Below are positions 1 through 8,060 of a stretch of DNA of 64,000 nucleotides, piece after piece. The DNA lies in assembly GCF_014211975.1 (NCBI RefSeq), contig NZ_CP060084.1, forward strand, positions 2,418,001 to 2,482,000, given 5' to 3'. The position numbers and the translations under genes are program-made. The notes below the pieces were generated by a model. The model was not told the DNA's origin and searched no databases. It was given only the letters and a program-made list of their open reading frames with translations. Source of the stretch: Teredinibacter haidensis. Lineage in GTDB: Bacteria > Pseudomonadota > Gammaproteobacteria > Pseudomonadales > Cellvibrionaceae. Positions within the stretch are counted from its first letter, which is position 1. The number at the start of each line of letters is the position of its first letter.

Positions 1-538
1 TAAAGCCGAGGAAAAGTGCTGCTGTGATCGTAATGCCAGATCGAGAAGTCCCGGGAATAAGCGCTAGCGCCTGGGCTAATCCAATAATTAGCGCTGCAAC
101 CAGCGTTAACTGAGCCAATTCTTTTATCCGAGAAGGGAGCCTGTCTGCAACTGCCAGGATAATACCGAATACAATGGTAGTTGTGGCGATAACGGCTGTA
201 GAGCGCAAGTTAGCCTCAATAAAATCACCCAAAAACAAACCGACCAAACCTGCAGGAATTGTAGCTGCTGCAATATACCAGGCAATTCGACCATCAACGC
301 TCAACCCTTTCCCTGCCACCGATTGCAACCAGCCCCGAATAAGTGCAGAGATATCCCGGCGGAAATACATAACCACCGCCAACAATGTACCAACATGGAC
401 CGCAACATCGAAAGCTAATCCCTGATCAGGCCAGCCAAGGATTTCTTTGGGCAAAATAAGATGTGCCGAACTGGAAATGGGCAGAAACTCGGTAACTCCC
501 TGAATCAAAGCCAAAACGATGACCTGAACTAAATCCAT
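1..538 (-). CDS. uppP: Undecaprenyl-diphosphatase UppP (BacA), 3' part cut by window edge
   Basis: Reading the minus strand from the ATG at 536-538 gives an open frame to the window edge, about 179 codons, so the C-terminal third is missing. The start MDLVQVIVLALIQGVTEF, followed by LPISSSAHL, is the typical BacA/UppP N-terminus with the conserved glutamate and the Ser-rich active-site loop. A later PGTSRSG motif is the second signature of the family. UppP is an integral membrane enzyme that removes a phosphate from undecaprenyl diphosphate, recycling the lipid carrier for peptidoglycan and other surface polymers; overexpression gives bacitracin resistance in several bacteria. It lies 25 bp downstream of tsaB on the same strand and may be co-transcribed. 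The motifs make the assignment firm. Confidence 0.93.
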   Translation of the reverse strand, partial: MDLVQVIVLALIQGVTEFLPISSSAHLILPKEILGWPDQGLAFDVAVHVGTLLAVVMYFRRDISALIRGWLQSVAGKGLSVDGRIAWYIAAATIPAGLVGLFLGDFIEANLRSTAVIATTTIVFGIILAVADRLPSRIKELAQLTLVAALIIGLAQALALIPGTSRSGITITAALFLGF

Positions 539-563
539 ATGGCTGTCTCTATTTTTTTATTGG

Positions 564-1286
564 TTAAACATCCGATGTGCGAATGCGCTGGCGTTTTTGC
601 CACGTTACTTCATTACGTAAATAGATGGGCTCGATAGCGGCTATGGAAAAGTGATCCAAACTTCCCGCTTTTTTTATAATTTGATTTGCCAGGGTTAGCA
701 CAGCATTGGCATGAGGTTTAAATTCGGGCTGAAGTACGGATACCTCCAGGCCATTCAACTCCTCTACAGTCCAACCATGCCCAATTGCAACAACAGACCG
801 AGCCTTTCCTACTTGCTCCAATTGTTTTCGAAGAACTTCTGGCGAGCTCACCTGCGAAATAATTTTTTCTGAAAAACTGTCTTGCTGCGATAAATAGGCT
901 GCCCAATACACTTCTCCCATTCGGGCATCCAACGCCGGCACATAAATAGCGCTGCCATCATCTCTAGATTGATCTCTATATCCCTGCACCATAACCTCAA
1001 GGGTGTTTACACCCACAATCGGAAGGTTTGCACCATAGGATAGGCCCTGCACAATGCCCAAACCGATACGAATACCGGTAAACGAACCCGGCCCGCGAGC
1101 CACTGCAATAGCATCAAGGTTGTTCAGCGCTATGCCTGCCTCTCTTAAAACTTCGTCGATAAGAGGTAATAGCTCTTTGGAGTGGGATTTGGGGGTGTCA
1201 CAGTAGCGGCTAATAACTTGCTCCCCGTTATTCACGGCAACAGAACAAACTTCAGTGGAGGCATCTAACGCGAGGATTCGAAGCAT
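564..1286 (-). CDS. tsaB: tRNA threonylcarbamoyladenosine biosynthesis protein TsaB
   Basis: The 240-residue product begins with an ASKHA-fold nucleotide-binding segment (LALDASTEVCSVAV, residues 5-18) and carries the TsaB signature ARGPGSFTGIRIG near residues 63-75. It is close to the usual TsaB length of about 230 residues. TsaB has no catalytic activity of its own; it dimerises with TsaD and, with TsaE and TsaC, makes the universal t6A37 modification on ANN-decoding tRNAs in the cytoplasm. The ATG start sits directly before the conserved N-terminal strand. uppP follows closely on the same strand, while the histone-like gene upstream is separated by a strong terminator, so tsaB probably has its own promoter in the short gap. 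Confidence 0.95.
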   Translation of the reverse strand: MLRILALDASTEVCSVAVNNGEQVISRYCDTPKSHSKELLPLIDEVLREAGIALNNLDAIAVARGPGSFTGIRIGLGIVQGLSYGANLPIVGVNTLEVMVQGYRDQSRDDGSAIYVPALDARMGEVYWAAYLSQQDSFSEKIISQVSSPEVLRKQLEQVGKARSVVAIGHGWTVEELNGLEVSVLQPEFKPHANAVLTLANQIIKKAGSLDHFSIAAIEPIYLRNEVTWQKRQRIRTSDV

Positions 1287-1362
1287 AACTAATGGTCACT
1301 TCTTAAGAGGTAATTAAGGGCAGGCGCGTATTTTCCAATTCGTGTGAGCAGAACGCAAACAA

Positions 1363-1396
1363 AAAATCCCCCGAAAATTGCTTTGCGGGGGATTTT
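1363..1396 (-). terminator. Rho-independent terminator of the histone-like gene
   Basis: A perfect 11-bp stem (AAAATCCCCCG at 1363-1373 with its complement at 1386-1396) is flanked by A and T runs. On the minus strand it follows the stop of the H1-like gene by about 25 bp and ends in a U-rich tract, so it should stop that transcript before tsaB. Confidence 0.9.
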
Positions 1397-1418
1397 ATCG
1401 CGACCTTATTAAGCTGGA

Positions 1419-2270
1419 TTAAGCTTGCTTAGGTGGACGACCGCGGCGCTTGGCACCAGCTTTCGCAGCTACGGGCTTGGCAGCAGCCTTCTTTGGACGA
1501 CCGGCACTCTTAGCCGCAGGGGTGGGCTTAGTCGCTACGACTTTTTTTGCCGCAGGCTTGGCTTTGCGAGCTGGTTTTGCCTTAGCTTTAGCTTTAGCAG
1601 CAGCTTTTTTGGCAGCAACAGCAGCTTTGAGTTTGGCGCTCTTCTCTGCCGCTTTAACTTTAGCTTTGGCTTTCTTGTCTGCAGCAGCAACTTTAACGGC
1701 CAGTTTTTTCTCAGCAGCTTTTACTTGCTTGGTATTAGCAGCAGTACGCACTTTGCTCCAACGAGCAGTGAAAGCAGCAGATGCTTTAGCAAGGTCAGCT
1801 TCAGCTTTTGTAGCCAGACCGACTTTCAATGCCTCAACTTTAGCGGTAGCAGCCGCTTCAGCAGCTTTGGCTGTCGCCAAAGTTTTAGCTGCAACCAAAG
1901 CACGCTTAGCTTCAACCGCAGCAACTTTTGCAGTAGCCGCCTTATCAGCAGCCTTGGCAACAGCGCCAGTAGCAGTAGCCGCTTTACGTACGTCAACAGC
2001 TTTTTTGGATTTTGCAGCTACAGCTTTAGCTGCTGCTGCTTTCTTACGAGCCTCAGCTACAGCATTAGTCGCTACTACCAGAGTTGCAGCAGTTTTATCT
2101 GCTACACCTTGTATTTTTGCCAATGCAGCATCTACAGCAGGAGCTGCAACTTGCTTAACAGCTGGACGGCCTGCTTTTTTAGCAGCGGCTGGACGGCCAC
2201 GCTTAGCCGCTGGACGACCTGCTTCTTTTGCTGCGGCTGGACGGCCACGTTTTTTGGCAACTATTGCCAT
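1419..2270 (-). CDS. Histone H1/AlgP-like lysine-alanine-rich DNA-binding protein
   Basis: This 283-residue protein is almost entirely Ala, Lys, Pro and Arg. Four GRP cores resembling AT-hooks lie at residues 9-11, 18-20, 25-27 and 34-36, and more occur in the last 30 residues (AGRPKK and RRGRPPK). The centre is a long Ala/Lys/Val/Glu stretch that probably forms charged helix. The layout resembles AlgP (AlgR3) of Pseudomonas aeruginosa and other bacterial H1-like proteins, which bind DNA through KPAA-type repeats; AlgP affects alginate gene expression. Here both ends carry hooks, so bridging of two DNA segments is possible, but that is inference. Low-complexity repeats make family assignment by similarity weak. 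A long overlapping frame on the opposite strand is a by-product of codon bias. Confidence 0.8.
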   Translation of the reverse strand: MAIVAKKRGRPAAAKEAGRPAAKRGRPAAAKKAGRPAVKQVAAPAVDAALAKIQGVADKTAATLVVATNAVAEARKKAAAAKAVAAKSKKAVDVRKAATATGAVAKAADKAATAKVAAVEAKRALVAAKTLATAKAAEAAATAKVEALKVGLATKAEADLAKASAAFTARWSKVRTAANTKQVKAAEKKLAVKVAAADKKAKAKVKAAEKSAKLKAAVAAKKAAAKAKAKAKPARKAKPAAKKVVATKPTPAAKSAGRPKKAAAKPVAAKAGAKRRGRPPKQA

Positions 2271-2497
2271 AGAGAGTTCTCCTCATTAATTCTGTTTATA
2301 ACCTTGATTCTTAACTAACTCATTTAGCGCGAATCAAGTACATAGCACCCTTAATATAAAAGACGCTTGTGCGCCTGCTGCGGAATACTATTTTATCTCT
2401 TACACATTTGCACGTTTTTGCGGCTAAATTTGTTTAAAAAAACGGTTTTTTATTGATAACACAGGAATAAATTGCATTTTTTTGTTAGCGAGGGCCT

Positions 2498-2530
2498 GTG
2501 GCAATAAATTTATCTTAAATTTATTGCCAC
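2498..2530. repeat. Perfect 15-bp inverted repeat with 3-nt loop
   Basis: GTGGCAATAAATTTA (2498-2512) and its exact complement (2516-2530) surround TCT. Related cores occur nearby: GGAATAAATTGC near 2464 and GGCAATAAATTGC near 2601. It is too AT-rich and lacks a T tract, so it is not an obvious terminator; an intergenic palindromic repeat or protein-binding site is more likely. Confidence 0.6.
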
Positions 2531-2846
2531 TACCGATACAAAAAATATACGGTTTCCACCTCCTTTTTACTCGCTTCACTATTGCTGAGGCGCAAGCGAG
2601 CGGCAATAAATTGCTAGCAAACCATCTCTCGATAGTTCTGCGCTATCTTAAAAAGATCAAAGAAAAATAAATTTTCCAGAACAACCGTGCGTACGCCCTT
2701 GATCCCACTCTTGTCTAACACAAGTCTGAAGTGCGGAAAAATTTCAACAACACAGATCCAAAGGTGGTTCAATCGGACAAGTACAACTCCAGAAACATAC
2801 ACCCGACAGTCACTGGAGATCTGTAGGAACGAGTTTTTGGGTAAAA

Positions 2847-2870
2847 AAAAAGCCTCTATTGAGGCTTTTT
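2847..2870 (-). terminator. Bidirectional terminator downstream of adk
   Basis: AAAAAGCCTC at 2847-2856 pairs with GAGGCTTTTT at 2861-2870 around a 4-nt loop. It lies about 40 bp past the adk stop on the minus strand and has U-rich tails in both directions. Confidence 0.88.
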
Positions 2871-2912
2871 TCAATAGCCATTAATTCAATGGCTTTCTTT
2901 AGGTCAGAAACG

Positions 2913-3569
2913 TTATTTTCCCAGCACCCTTAAAACACTGTTTTTTATGTCTTCCAAGCTGCCTACACCGTTCACTTGAGAATAGCGCACAGAGGCATTT
3001 GGATTATTCGCTTCCTGATTTTGATAATAAGCAACAAGCGGCTCCGTTTGCTGGTGATAAATTTCCAGGCGATTACGTACCGTTTCTTCTTTGTCATCTT
3101 CACGCTGAACCAAAGGCTCACCGGTTTCATCATCAAGACCTTCCTGCTTGGGAGCGTTATGAATAACGTGATATACGCGACCAGAGGCTTCATGTACACG
3201 GCGACCACCTAAACGCGAAACGATTTCGTCGTCTTCTACAAAAATTTCCAGGACATAATCTATATCAATCCCTGCGTCACTCAATGCTTCAGCCTGTGGA
3301 ATAGTACGAGGAAATCCGTCAAACAGGAAACCGCCCTCACAATCGTCCTGGGTTATACGCTCTTTTACCAGATCGATAATAATCGCATCGGAAACCAAGC
3401 CGCCCGAGGTCATAATATCTTTAACCTTCAACCCCAAAGGCGTACCTGCTTTAACGGCTGCTCTGAGCATATCGCCCGTTGATATTTGCGGGATACCAAA
3501 GGCTTCCATAATAAATTTGGCTTGTGTACCCTTACCTGCTCCGGGCGCACCCAATAAAATTACCTGCAT
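2913..3569 (-). CDS. adk: Adenylate kinase
   Basis: Adenylate kinase reversibly converts ATP and AMP to two ADP in the cytoplasm. The start is placed at the ATG at 3567-3569, giving 218 residues, because MQVILLGAPGAGKGTQ is the canonical N-terminus and an AAGGGG ribosome-binding site precedes it; a longer frame to 3629 has no family support. The P-loop GAPGAGKGT is at residues 7-15, the AMP-binding STGDMLR near 30, and the LID begins at GRRVHEASGRVYH. The LID has no four-cysteine zinc site, so this is the usual Gram-negative type. It stands alone between mazG and the intergenic repeat region, with its own terminator downstream. Confidence 0.97.
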   Translation of the reverse strand: MQVILLGAPGAGKGTQAKFIMEAFGIPQISTGDMLRAAVKAGTPLGLKVKDIMTSGGLVSDAIIIDLVKERITQDDCEGGFLFDGFPRTIPQAEALSDAGIDIDYVLEIFVEDDEIVSRLGGRRVHEASGRVYHVIHNAPKQEGLDDETGEPLVQREDDKEETVRNRLEIYHQQTEPLVAYYQNQEANNPNASVRYSQVNGVGSLEDIKNSVLRVLGK

Positions 3570-3844
3570 TATTATCCCCTTGTTGAATAATAGTTTTTCG
3601 TATGGAAATTCTGTAGGACTTGGTAGCAAAGCTCACCAAGATCGGCAATATTTTGACTTTTGACAGATGTGTTCGTTAATCAACCGAAAATCGCCCCGGC
3701 GGGCTAATAAGCATTCAATATGCGCTAACATTGACCACTATAAAAATGAAGGCGTTACGATACACGCCACCCCCAAGGGAAACAAGAGAGGCAGCGCAAA
3801 ATTCATCCAACTTATGGGGCTTTGGGTTAATCTGCTTTTCAGGC

Positions 3845-4672
3845 CTAAATATTTTTAGCCTGACTCCAAAAGGTTTCCATGCTCTCCAATGTAGCATCCT
3901 CCAAACTCGAGCCCACCTTTTGCGTTTGCTCTTCAACATAGTTAAAGCGCGTTTCAAACTTCTGATTTGCATGCCGCATAAGTTGCTCGGCATCCAGCTT
4001 TAGGTGACGCGCCAAGTTTACGCAGGAAAACATAACGTCTCCAAGCTCCTCGGCAATTCTTGACTCGTCAGGTTGGCCCGCTTGGAAGACCTCATCTAAC
4101 TCCCCCATTTCTTCCTGCAGTTTAGCCATTACGTCTTCAGTTCTGGTCCAATCGAAACCGACTTTCGCCGCCCGCTTCTGCAGTTTTTCGGCACGCTTTA
4201 GTGCAGGTAATGATCTGGGAACATCGTCTAACACCCCTTTCTTTCCCTTCTCTCCGCGCTCTTGCTCCTTTATTCTTTCCCAGGAGGCTTTTATTTGCTT
4301 CTCGTTTAACTCTCCCTCATCACCGCGCTGACTTTGTAATGTACCATCGGGGAAGACATGGGGGTGACGACGAATCAGCTTGGCTGTAAGCTCATGGACA
4401 ACGTCAGAAAATGACCACCGCCCTTCCTCCTTCGCCAACTGCCCATAAAAAACGACCTGGAAAAGTAAGTCTCCCAACTCTTCTTTTAAATGATTCAGGT
4501 CATTTAGCTCTATGGCATCCACAACTTCGTAAGCTTCCTCGATAGTTGAGGGCGTAATCGATAAATAGTCCTGTTTTACATCCCAGGGGCAACCCGTTTT
4601 CGGATCACGCAGTCGGGCCATTAAATACAGCAGATCATCAATAAGGTATTGTTCACGCGCCTCCGGTTTCAA
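3845..4672 (-). CDS. mazG: Nucleoside triphosphate pyrophosphohydrolase MazG
   Basis: The 275-residue protein contains two MazG all-alpha NTP-pyrophosphohydrolase domains. The first has RLRDPKTGCPWD (residues 21-32) followed by EEAYEVVDAI and the metal-binding EELGDLLFQVVF. The second, near residues 170-230, has the paired EEMGELDEVF and EELGDVMFSCVNLARH motifs. MazG hydrolyses canonical and aberrant NTPs to NMP and pyrophosphate; in E. coli it lowers ppGpp through nucleotide pools and lies next to relA, as it does here. The tracked start is TTG, only a few bases after the relA stop, so translational coupling is likely. No ATG occurs before residue 18, which would cut into the first domain. 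Confidence 0.95.
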   Translation of the reverse strand: MKPEAREQYLIDDLLYLMARLRDPKTGCPWDVKQDYLSITPSTIEEAYEVVDAIELNDLNHLKEELGDLLFQVVFYGQLAKEEGRWSFSDVVHELTAKLIRRHPHVFPDGTLQSQRGDEGELNEKQIKASWERIKEQERGEKGKKGVLDDVPRSLPALKRAEKLQKRAAKVGFDWTRTEDVMAKLQEEMGELDEVFQAGQPDESRIAEELGDVMFSCVNLARHLKLDAEQLMRHANQKFETRFNYVEEQTQKVGSSLEDATLESMETFWSQAKNI

Positions 4673-4677
4673 GTGGG

Positions 4678-6918
4678 TTACACCTTACGTCTTACTGACG
4701 ATACATTAGGTAGGTGGTTAAGTTTTGCCAGCACCCGGCTGAGCTCATTAAAATCGGAAATTTCGATCTGCAGAGTCATATCCACGGTATTTTTGTTTTT
4801 GTTGGACAGCGTTTGCATGGCGCTAACATTAATTTTTTCTCGATCCAGCAAGGTGGTAATGTCGCGCAACAGACCATGACGATCAAATGCTTCCAGCGCG
4901 ATAGTAACAGAGTAGGATTGGGTTGGTTCATCAGCCCAGCCGACTGTAATAATGCGTTCCGGCTCAATGGCCTGACGCTGCATTAAATTAATGCAGTCCA
5001 ACCGGTGAATAGAAACACCGCGACCCAAGGTTATATAACCGGCAATACGGTCACCAGGAATAGGCTTACAGCACTGGGCGATATGGGAAAGTAAATTACC
5101 TACCCCATCGATATAAACATCTGCACCACCCGTTTCATTTGTGGCGCGGCCTACCAGTGATGCAACTGGATGCTCTTGTTTATCGATATTCAATAAGCGC
5201 TGGGCGGCATTAATAACCCTCTCAACACCAATATCCGCTGTTCCTACAGCGGCATAGAGATCATCGAGAGTTTTCAAGTTCAACTTGAGCGCCAGCGCCT
5301 GATAATCGAGGTTCTCTACCGCCAAACGTTTAAATTCGTGGTCCAGCAATGCGCGACCATCGGCGATATTTTGATCGCGATCCTGTAATTTAAACCAATG
5401 CTGTAACTTACTACGCGCACGAGACGTGGTGATATATCCCAGGCTTGAATTCAGCCAGTCTCGACTCGGCCTCTCTCTTTTACCGGTAAGAATTTCAACC
5501 TGATCGGCAGTGTGCAGGGCATGATTTAATGGAACAATTCGCCCATTAACCTTGGCTCCACGGCAACAGATACCAACATCCGAGTGAATCCTGAAGGCAA
5601 AATCGACCGGCGTTGCATGCGCAGGTAAATCCACCACGTGACCTTCCGGTGTAAACACATATATGCGATCTTGCTCAATAATTTTAGGCAGGCAGTCATC
5701 TAGGGGGTTACCACCAATCTCTTCATGCCACTCCAATACCTGCCGCAACCACTCAATTTTTTTGTCGTAGCTATCAGCAGCATCATCTTTATCTGTATCC
5801 TTGTAGCGCCAATGTGCGCATACGCCATACTCTGCTTCATCGTGCATGGATCCCGTGCGAATCTGCACTTCCAGCACTTGATTATCCGGCCCTTTAACTG
5901 CCGTATGCAAAGACCGATAGCCATTTTCTTTGGGGTTAGCAATATAGTCGTCAAATTCTCGAGGGATATTCCGCCAAAGCGCATGCACCAAACCTAGTAC
6001 CGTATAACATTCACGCTCATTGCTAACCAAAATTCTAACGGCACGAATATCATAAACTTCAGAAAAGCCAATTTTCTTGCGGTGCATTTTCCGCCAGATG
6101 CTGTAGATATGTTTTGCGCGGCCATAGATTTCCGCTTTTATGCCTTCCTCACCCAAAGCCCCATGTAAGATATCAAGAACGTTATCGATATAGGCCTGTC
6201 GGTCAATACGTCGCTCATCAAGTAATTTGGCGATGTATTTATAGTCGAACGGTTGTAGGTAGCGAAAAGCAAGATCTTCGAGTTCCCACTTGATGTGACC
6301 AATACCCAAGCGGTGGGCAAGAGGGGCATAGACTTCCGAAACTTCTCTGGCAACCTTTTGCCGACGCTCAACGGGTGCGCTCTTTACCGCTCGAATGGCA
6401 CAAGTGCGCTCCGCCAGCTTAATTAAAGCCACACGTACATCGTCAACCATTGCCACGAGCATTTTTCTAACATTTTCCGACTGCTCGTCAGATTCCTGCC
6501 CGAAAACAGATTCGTTGGTATGAGTAGACAATCCGCTAATAGCGGCCATTTGTTGAACGCCTTCAATCAGGCGGGCGACACTGCCTCCGAAAGAGGAGGC
6601 AACAATCGTGCTATCTAGCTTTTTCTCACGTACGCTGCGATAAAGAATGGCGGAAATTAGAGTTTCTTCATCCAATTGCAACTCAGCCAGTATTTCCGCC
6701 ATTTCGAGCCCGGCATTCAGCGTCGAGTAACCTTCACCCCAGTCGTGATTGTTCTCCCCTTCCAGAGCAACAACCTGTTGCGCTAGCTGGCAAGCCTGAA
6801 AAAGGCTTTCCTGAGTAGATTCGGGCACATGAGCAAGTTCTTGGATGCGCTTGACCCAGGCAACAATGTCAATAGCACCTTCGTGATCAATCGGGTGGTC
6901 TTGTCTGACTTTTACCAT
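4678..6918 (-). CDS. relA: GTP pyrophosphokinase RelA, ppGpp synthetase I
   Basis: At 746 residues this is a full-length long RSH protein. The N-terminal hydrolase fold is degenerate: the HD pair is replaced by YRSVREKK near residue 92, so it should not degrade ppGpp. The synthetase domain has the EFDDYIANPKENGYRSLHT segment, whose acidic EFDD marks RelA rather than the RFKD of SpoT. A TGS domain follows (residues about 410-470), then the conserved Cys-rich turn (SHIAQCCKPIPGD) and a C-terminal ACT domain (from about 665). RelA senses uncharged tRNA on stalled ribosomes and makes (p)ppGpp for the stringent response. mazG follows in the same transcript and cysM lies upstream on the same strand. 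Confidence 0.97.
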   Translation of the reverse strand: MVKVRQDHPIDHEGAIDIVAWVKRIQELAHVPESTQESLFQACQLAQQVVALEGENNHDWGEGYSTLNAGLEMAEILAELQLDEETLISAILYRSVREKKLDSTIVASSFGGSVARLIEGVQQMAAISGLSTHTNESVFGQESDEQSENVRKMLVAMVDDVRVALIKLAERTCAIRAVKSAPVERRQKVAREVSEVYAPLAHRLGIGHIKWELEDLAFRYLQPFDYKYIAKLLDERRIDRQAYIDNVLDILHGALGEEGIKAEIYGRAKHIYSIWRKMHRKKIGFSEVYDIRAVRILVSNERECYTVLGLVHALWRNIPREFDDYIANPKENGYRSLHTAVKGPDNQVLEVQIRTGSMHDEAEYGVCAHWRYKDTDKDDAADSYDKKIEWLRQVLEWHEEIGGNPLDDCLPKIIEQDRIYVFTPEGHVVDLPAHATPVDFAFRIHSDVGICCRGAKVNGRIVPLNHALHTADQVEILTGKRERPSRDWLNSSLGYITTSRARSKLQHWFKLQDRDQNIADGRALLDHEFKRLAVENLDYQALALKLNLKTLDDLYAAVGTADIGVERVINAAQRLLNIDKQEHPVASLVGRATNETGGADVYIDGVGNLLSHIAQCCKPIPGDRIAGYITLGRGVSIHRLDCINLMQRQAIEPERIITVGWADEPTQSYSVTIALEAFDRHGLLRDITTLLDREKINVSAMQTLSNKNKNTVDMTLQIEISDFNELSRVLAKLNHLPNVSSVRRKV

Positions 6919-6936
6919 GGCTAAACAACTAAATAA

Positions 6937-7827
6937 TTAGTGATTAAAAACTCCGGAAGAGAGGTAGCGATCGCCTCTATCGCAGATAATCGCGACAATT
7001 ACCGCATTTTCCACCGCACGGCTGATATCCAGTGCTGCTGCAACAGCGCCTCCGGACGATACACCGCAAAAAATACCTTCACGCCTTGCCAGCTCGCGCA
7101 TAGTATCCTCTGCGCGCTGTTGGGACATATTGACCACCTGGTCGATATTGGCGTCATTGAAAATTCCCGGCAGATACTCTTTCGGCCAGCGACGAATACC
7201 CGGAATAGCGGCACCATCTTCAGGCTGTAACCCGACCACCTGAATAGCTGGGTTCCGCTCTTTCAAGTAGCGTGAAACCCCCATAATGGTGCCTGTTGTC
7301 CCCATAGAACTAACGAAGTGACTGACACTGCCCCCAGTCTGATTCCATATTTCCGGCCCAGTTCCTTCGTAATGCGCCTGTGGATTATCAAGGTTGGCAA
7401 ACTGATCCAGCACCACACCCTGCCCATCATTCTCCATATTTTGAGCAAGATCGCGAGCGCCCTCCATACCCTGCTCTCGGGTAACCTCTATCAATTGGGC
7501 TCCATAGGCTTTCATTGCGGCTTTACGTTCTTGGGTAGCATTCTCAGGCATAATCAAGACCATCTTATAGCCTTTTATAGCCGCCGCCATTGCCAGTGCA
7601 ATACCCGTATTGCCACTGGTCGCTTCTATCAGGGTATCGCCGCACGCTATATCGCCTCTCGCTTCTGCGCGACTGATCATCGACAGCGCCGGGCGATCTT
7701 TCACCGATCCAGCTGGATTGCTTCCCTCCAGCTTTACCAGAACAGTATTACGTTCGCTTCCGGCTATCCGCTGCAGACGAACCAAGGGAGTATGGCCGAT
7801 ACACGACTCGATTGTTGGAAACTCCAT
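6937..7827 (-). CDS. cysM: Cysteine synthase B (O-acetylserine sulfhydrylase)
   Basis: The 296-residue PLP enzyme joins sulfide or thiosulfate to O-acetylserine to make cysteine or S-sulfocysteine. The start MEFPTIESCIGHTPLVRL and the PLP-lysine motif NPAGSVKDRPALSM (residues 36-49) are typical. EATSGNTGIALA (68-79) binds the substrate carboxylate and SSGGAV near residue 257 the PLP phosphate. The short length without the CysK C-terminal extension and the family-specific RRWPKEYLPGIF segment favour CysM. It sits 18 bp upstream of relA, the same neighbourhood (barA-cysM-relA) seen in Pseudomonas. barA is divergent on the other side, so the 230 bp between them should hold both promoters. Confidence 0.94.
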   Translation of the reverse strand: MEFPTIESCIGHTPLVRLQRIAGSERNTVLVKLEGSNPAGSVKDRPALSMISRAEARGDIACGDTLIEATSGNTGIALAMAAAIKGYKMVLIMPENATQERKAAMKAYGAQLIEVTREQGMEGARDLAQNMENDGQGVVLDQFANLDNPQAHYEGTGPEIWNQTGGSVSHFVSSMGTTGTIMGVSRYLKERNPAIQVVGLQPEDGAAIPGIRRWPKEYLPGIFNDANIDQVVNMSQQRAEDTMRELARREGIFCGVSSGGAVAAALDISRAVENAVIVAIICDRGDRYLSSGVFNH

Positions 7828-8060
7828 GATGCCTGAGCCTATAAATGTAAGTAAATTGCCGAATACGCAGTTCGTGCCTTCTATACTCGCTGCACAGCAG
7901 CAATGTAAATTCGACCACCCCCTTCTTTTGGGAGCGCAATTCTAACAGTTCTACTTCCTAAATTTCCTCTTTTTGCCTATCCTAAGAGACCTTTAAACGA
8001 GCCATCTTAACAATAAGAACGACGCTTCCATATTAGGGTTCATCCCGGCAAAGGCTTCAA

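Larger units (their letters stand above)
2271..2912. other. 640-bp intergenic region with short repeats
   Basis: The region lies between the start of the H1-like gene and the end of adk. It holds a perfect inverted repeat at 2498-2530, further partial copies of the same GGCAATAAATT core near 2464 and 2600, and a bidirectional terminator at 2847-2870. Short open frames on both strands (for example 2482-2670 plus and 2614-2874 minus) show no recognisable protein features. The 150 bp immediately upstream of the H1-like gene should contain its promoter, but I could not single out a convincing one. Confidence 0.5.

Noticed and set aside
1425..2318. Two long plus-strand frames opposite the H1-like gene
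   Set aside because: They arise from the Ala/Lys codon bias of the minus-strand gene and give Ser/Phe-rich or Ala/Leu-rich nonsense with no family features.
2482..2874. Short frames on both strands in the region before adk
   Set aside because: They run through repeats and a terminator, overlap one another and show no ribosome-binding site or motif.
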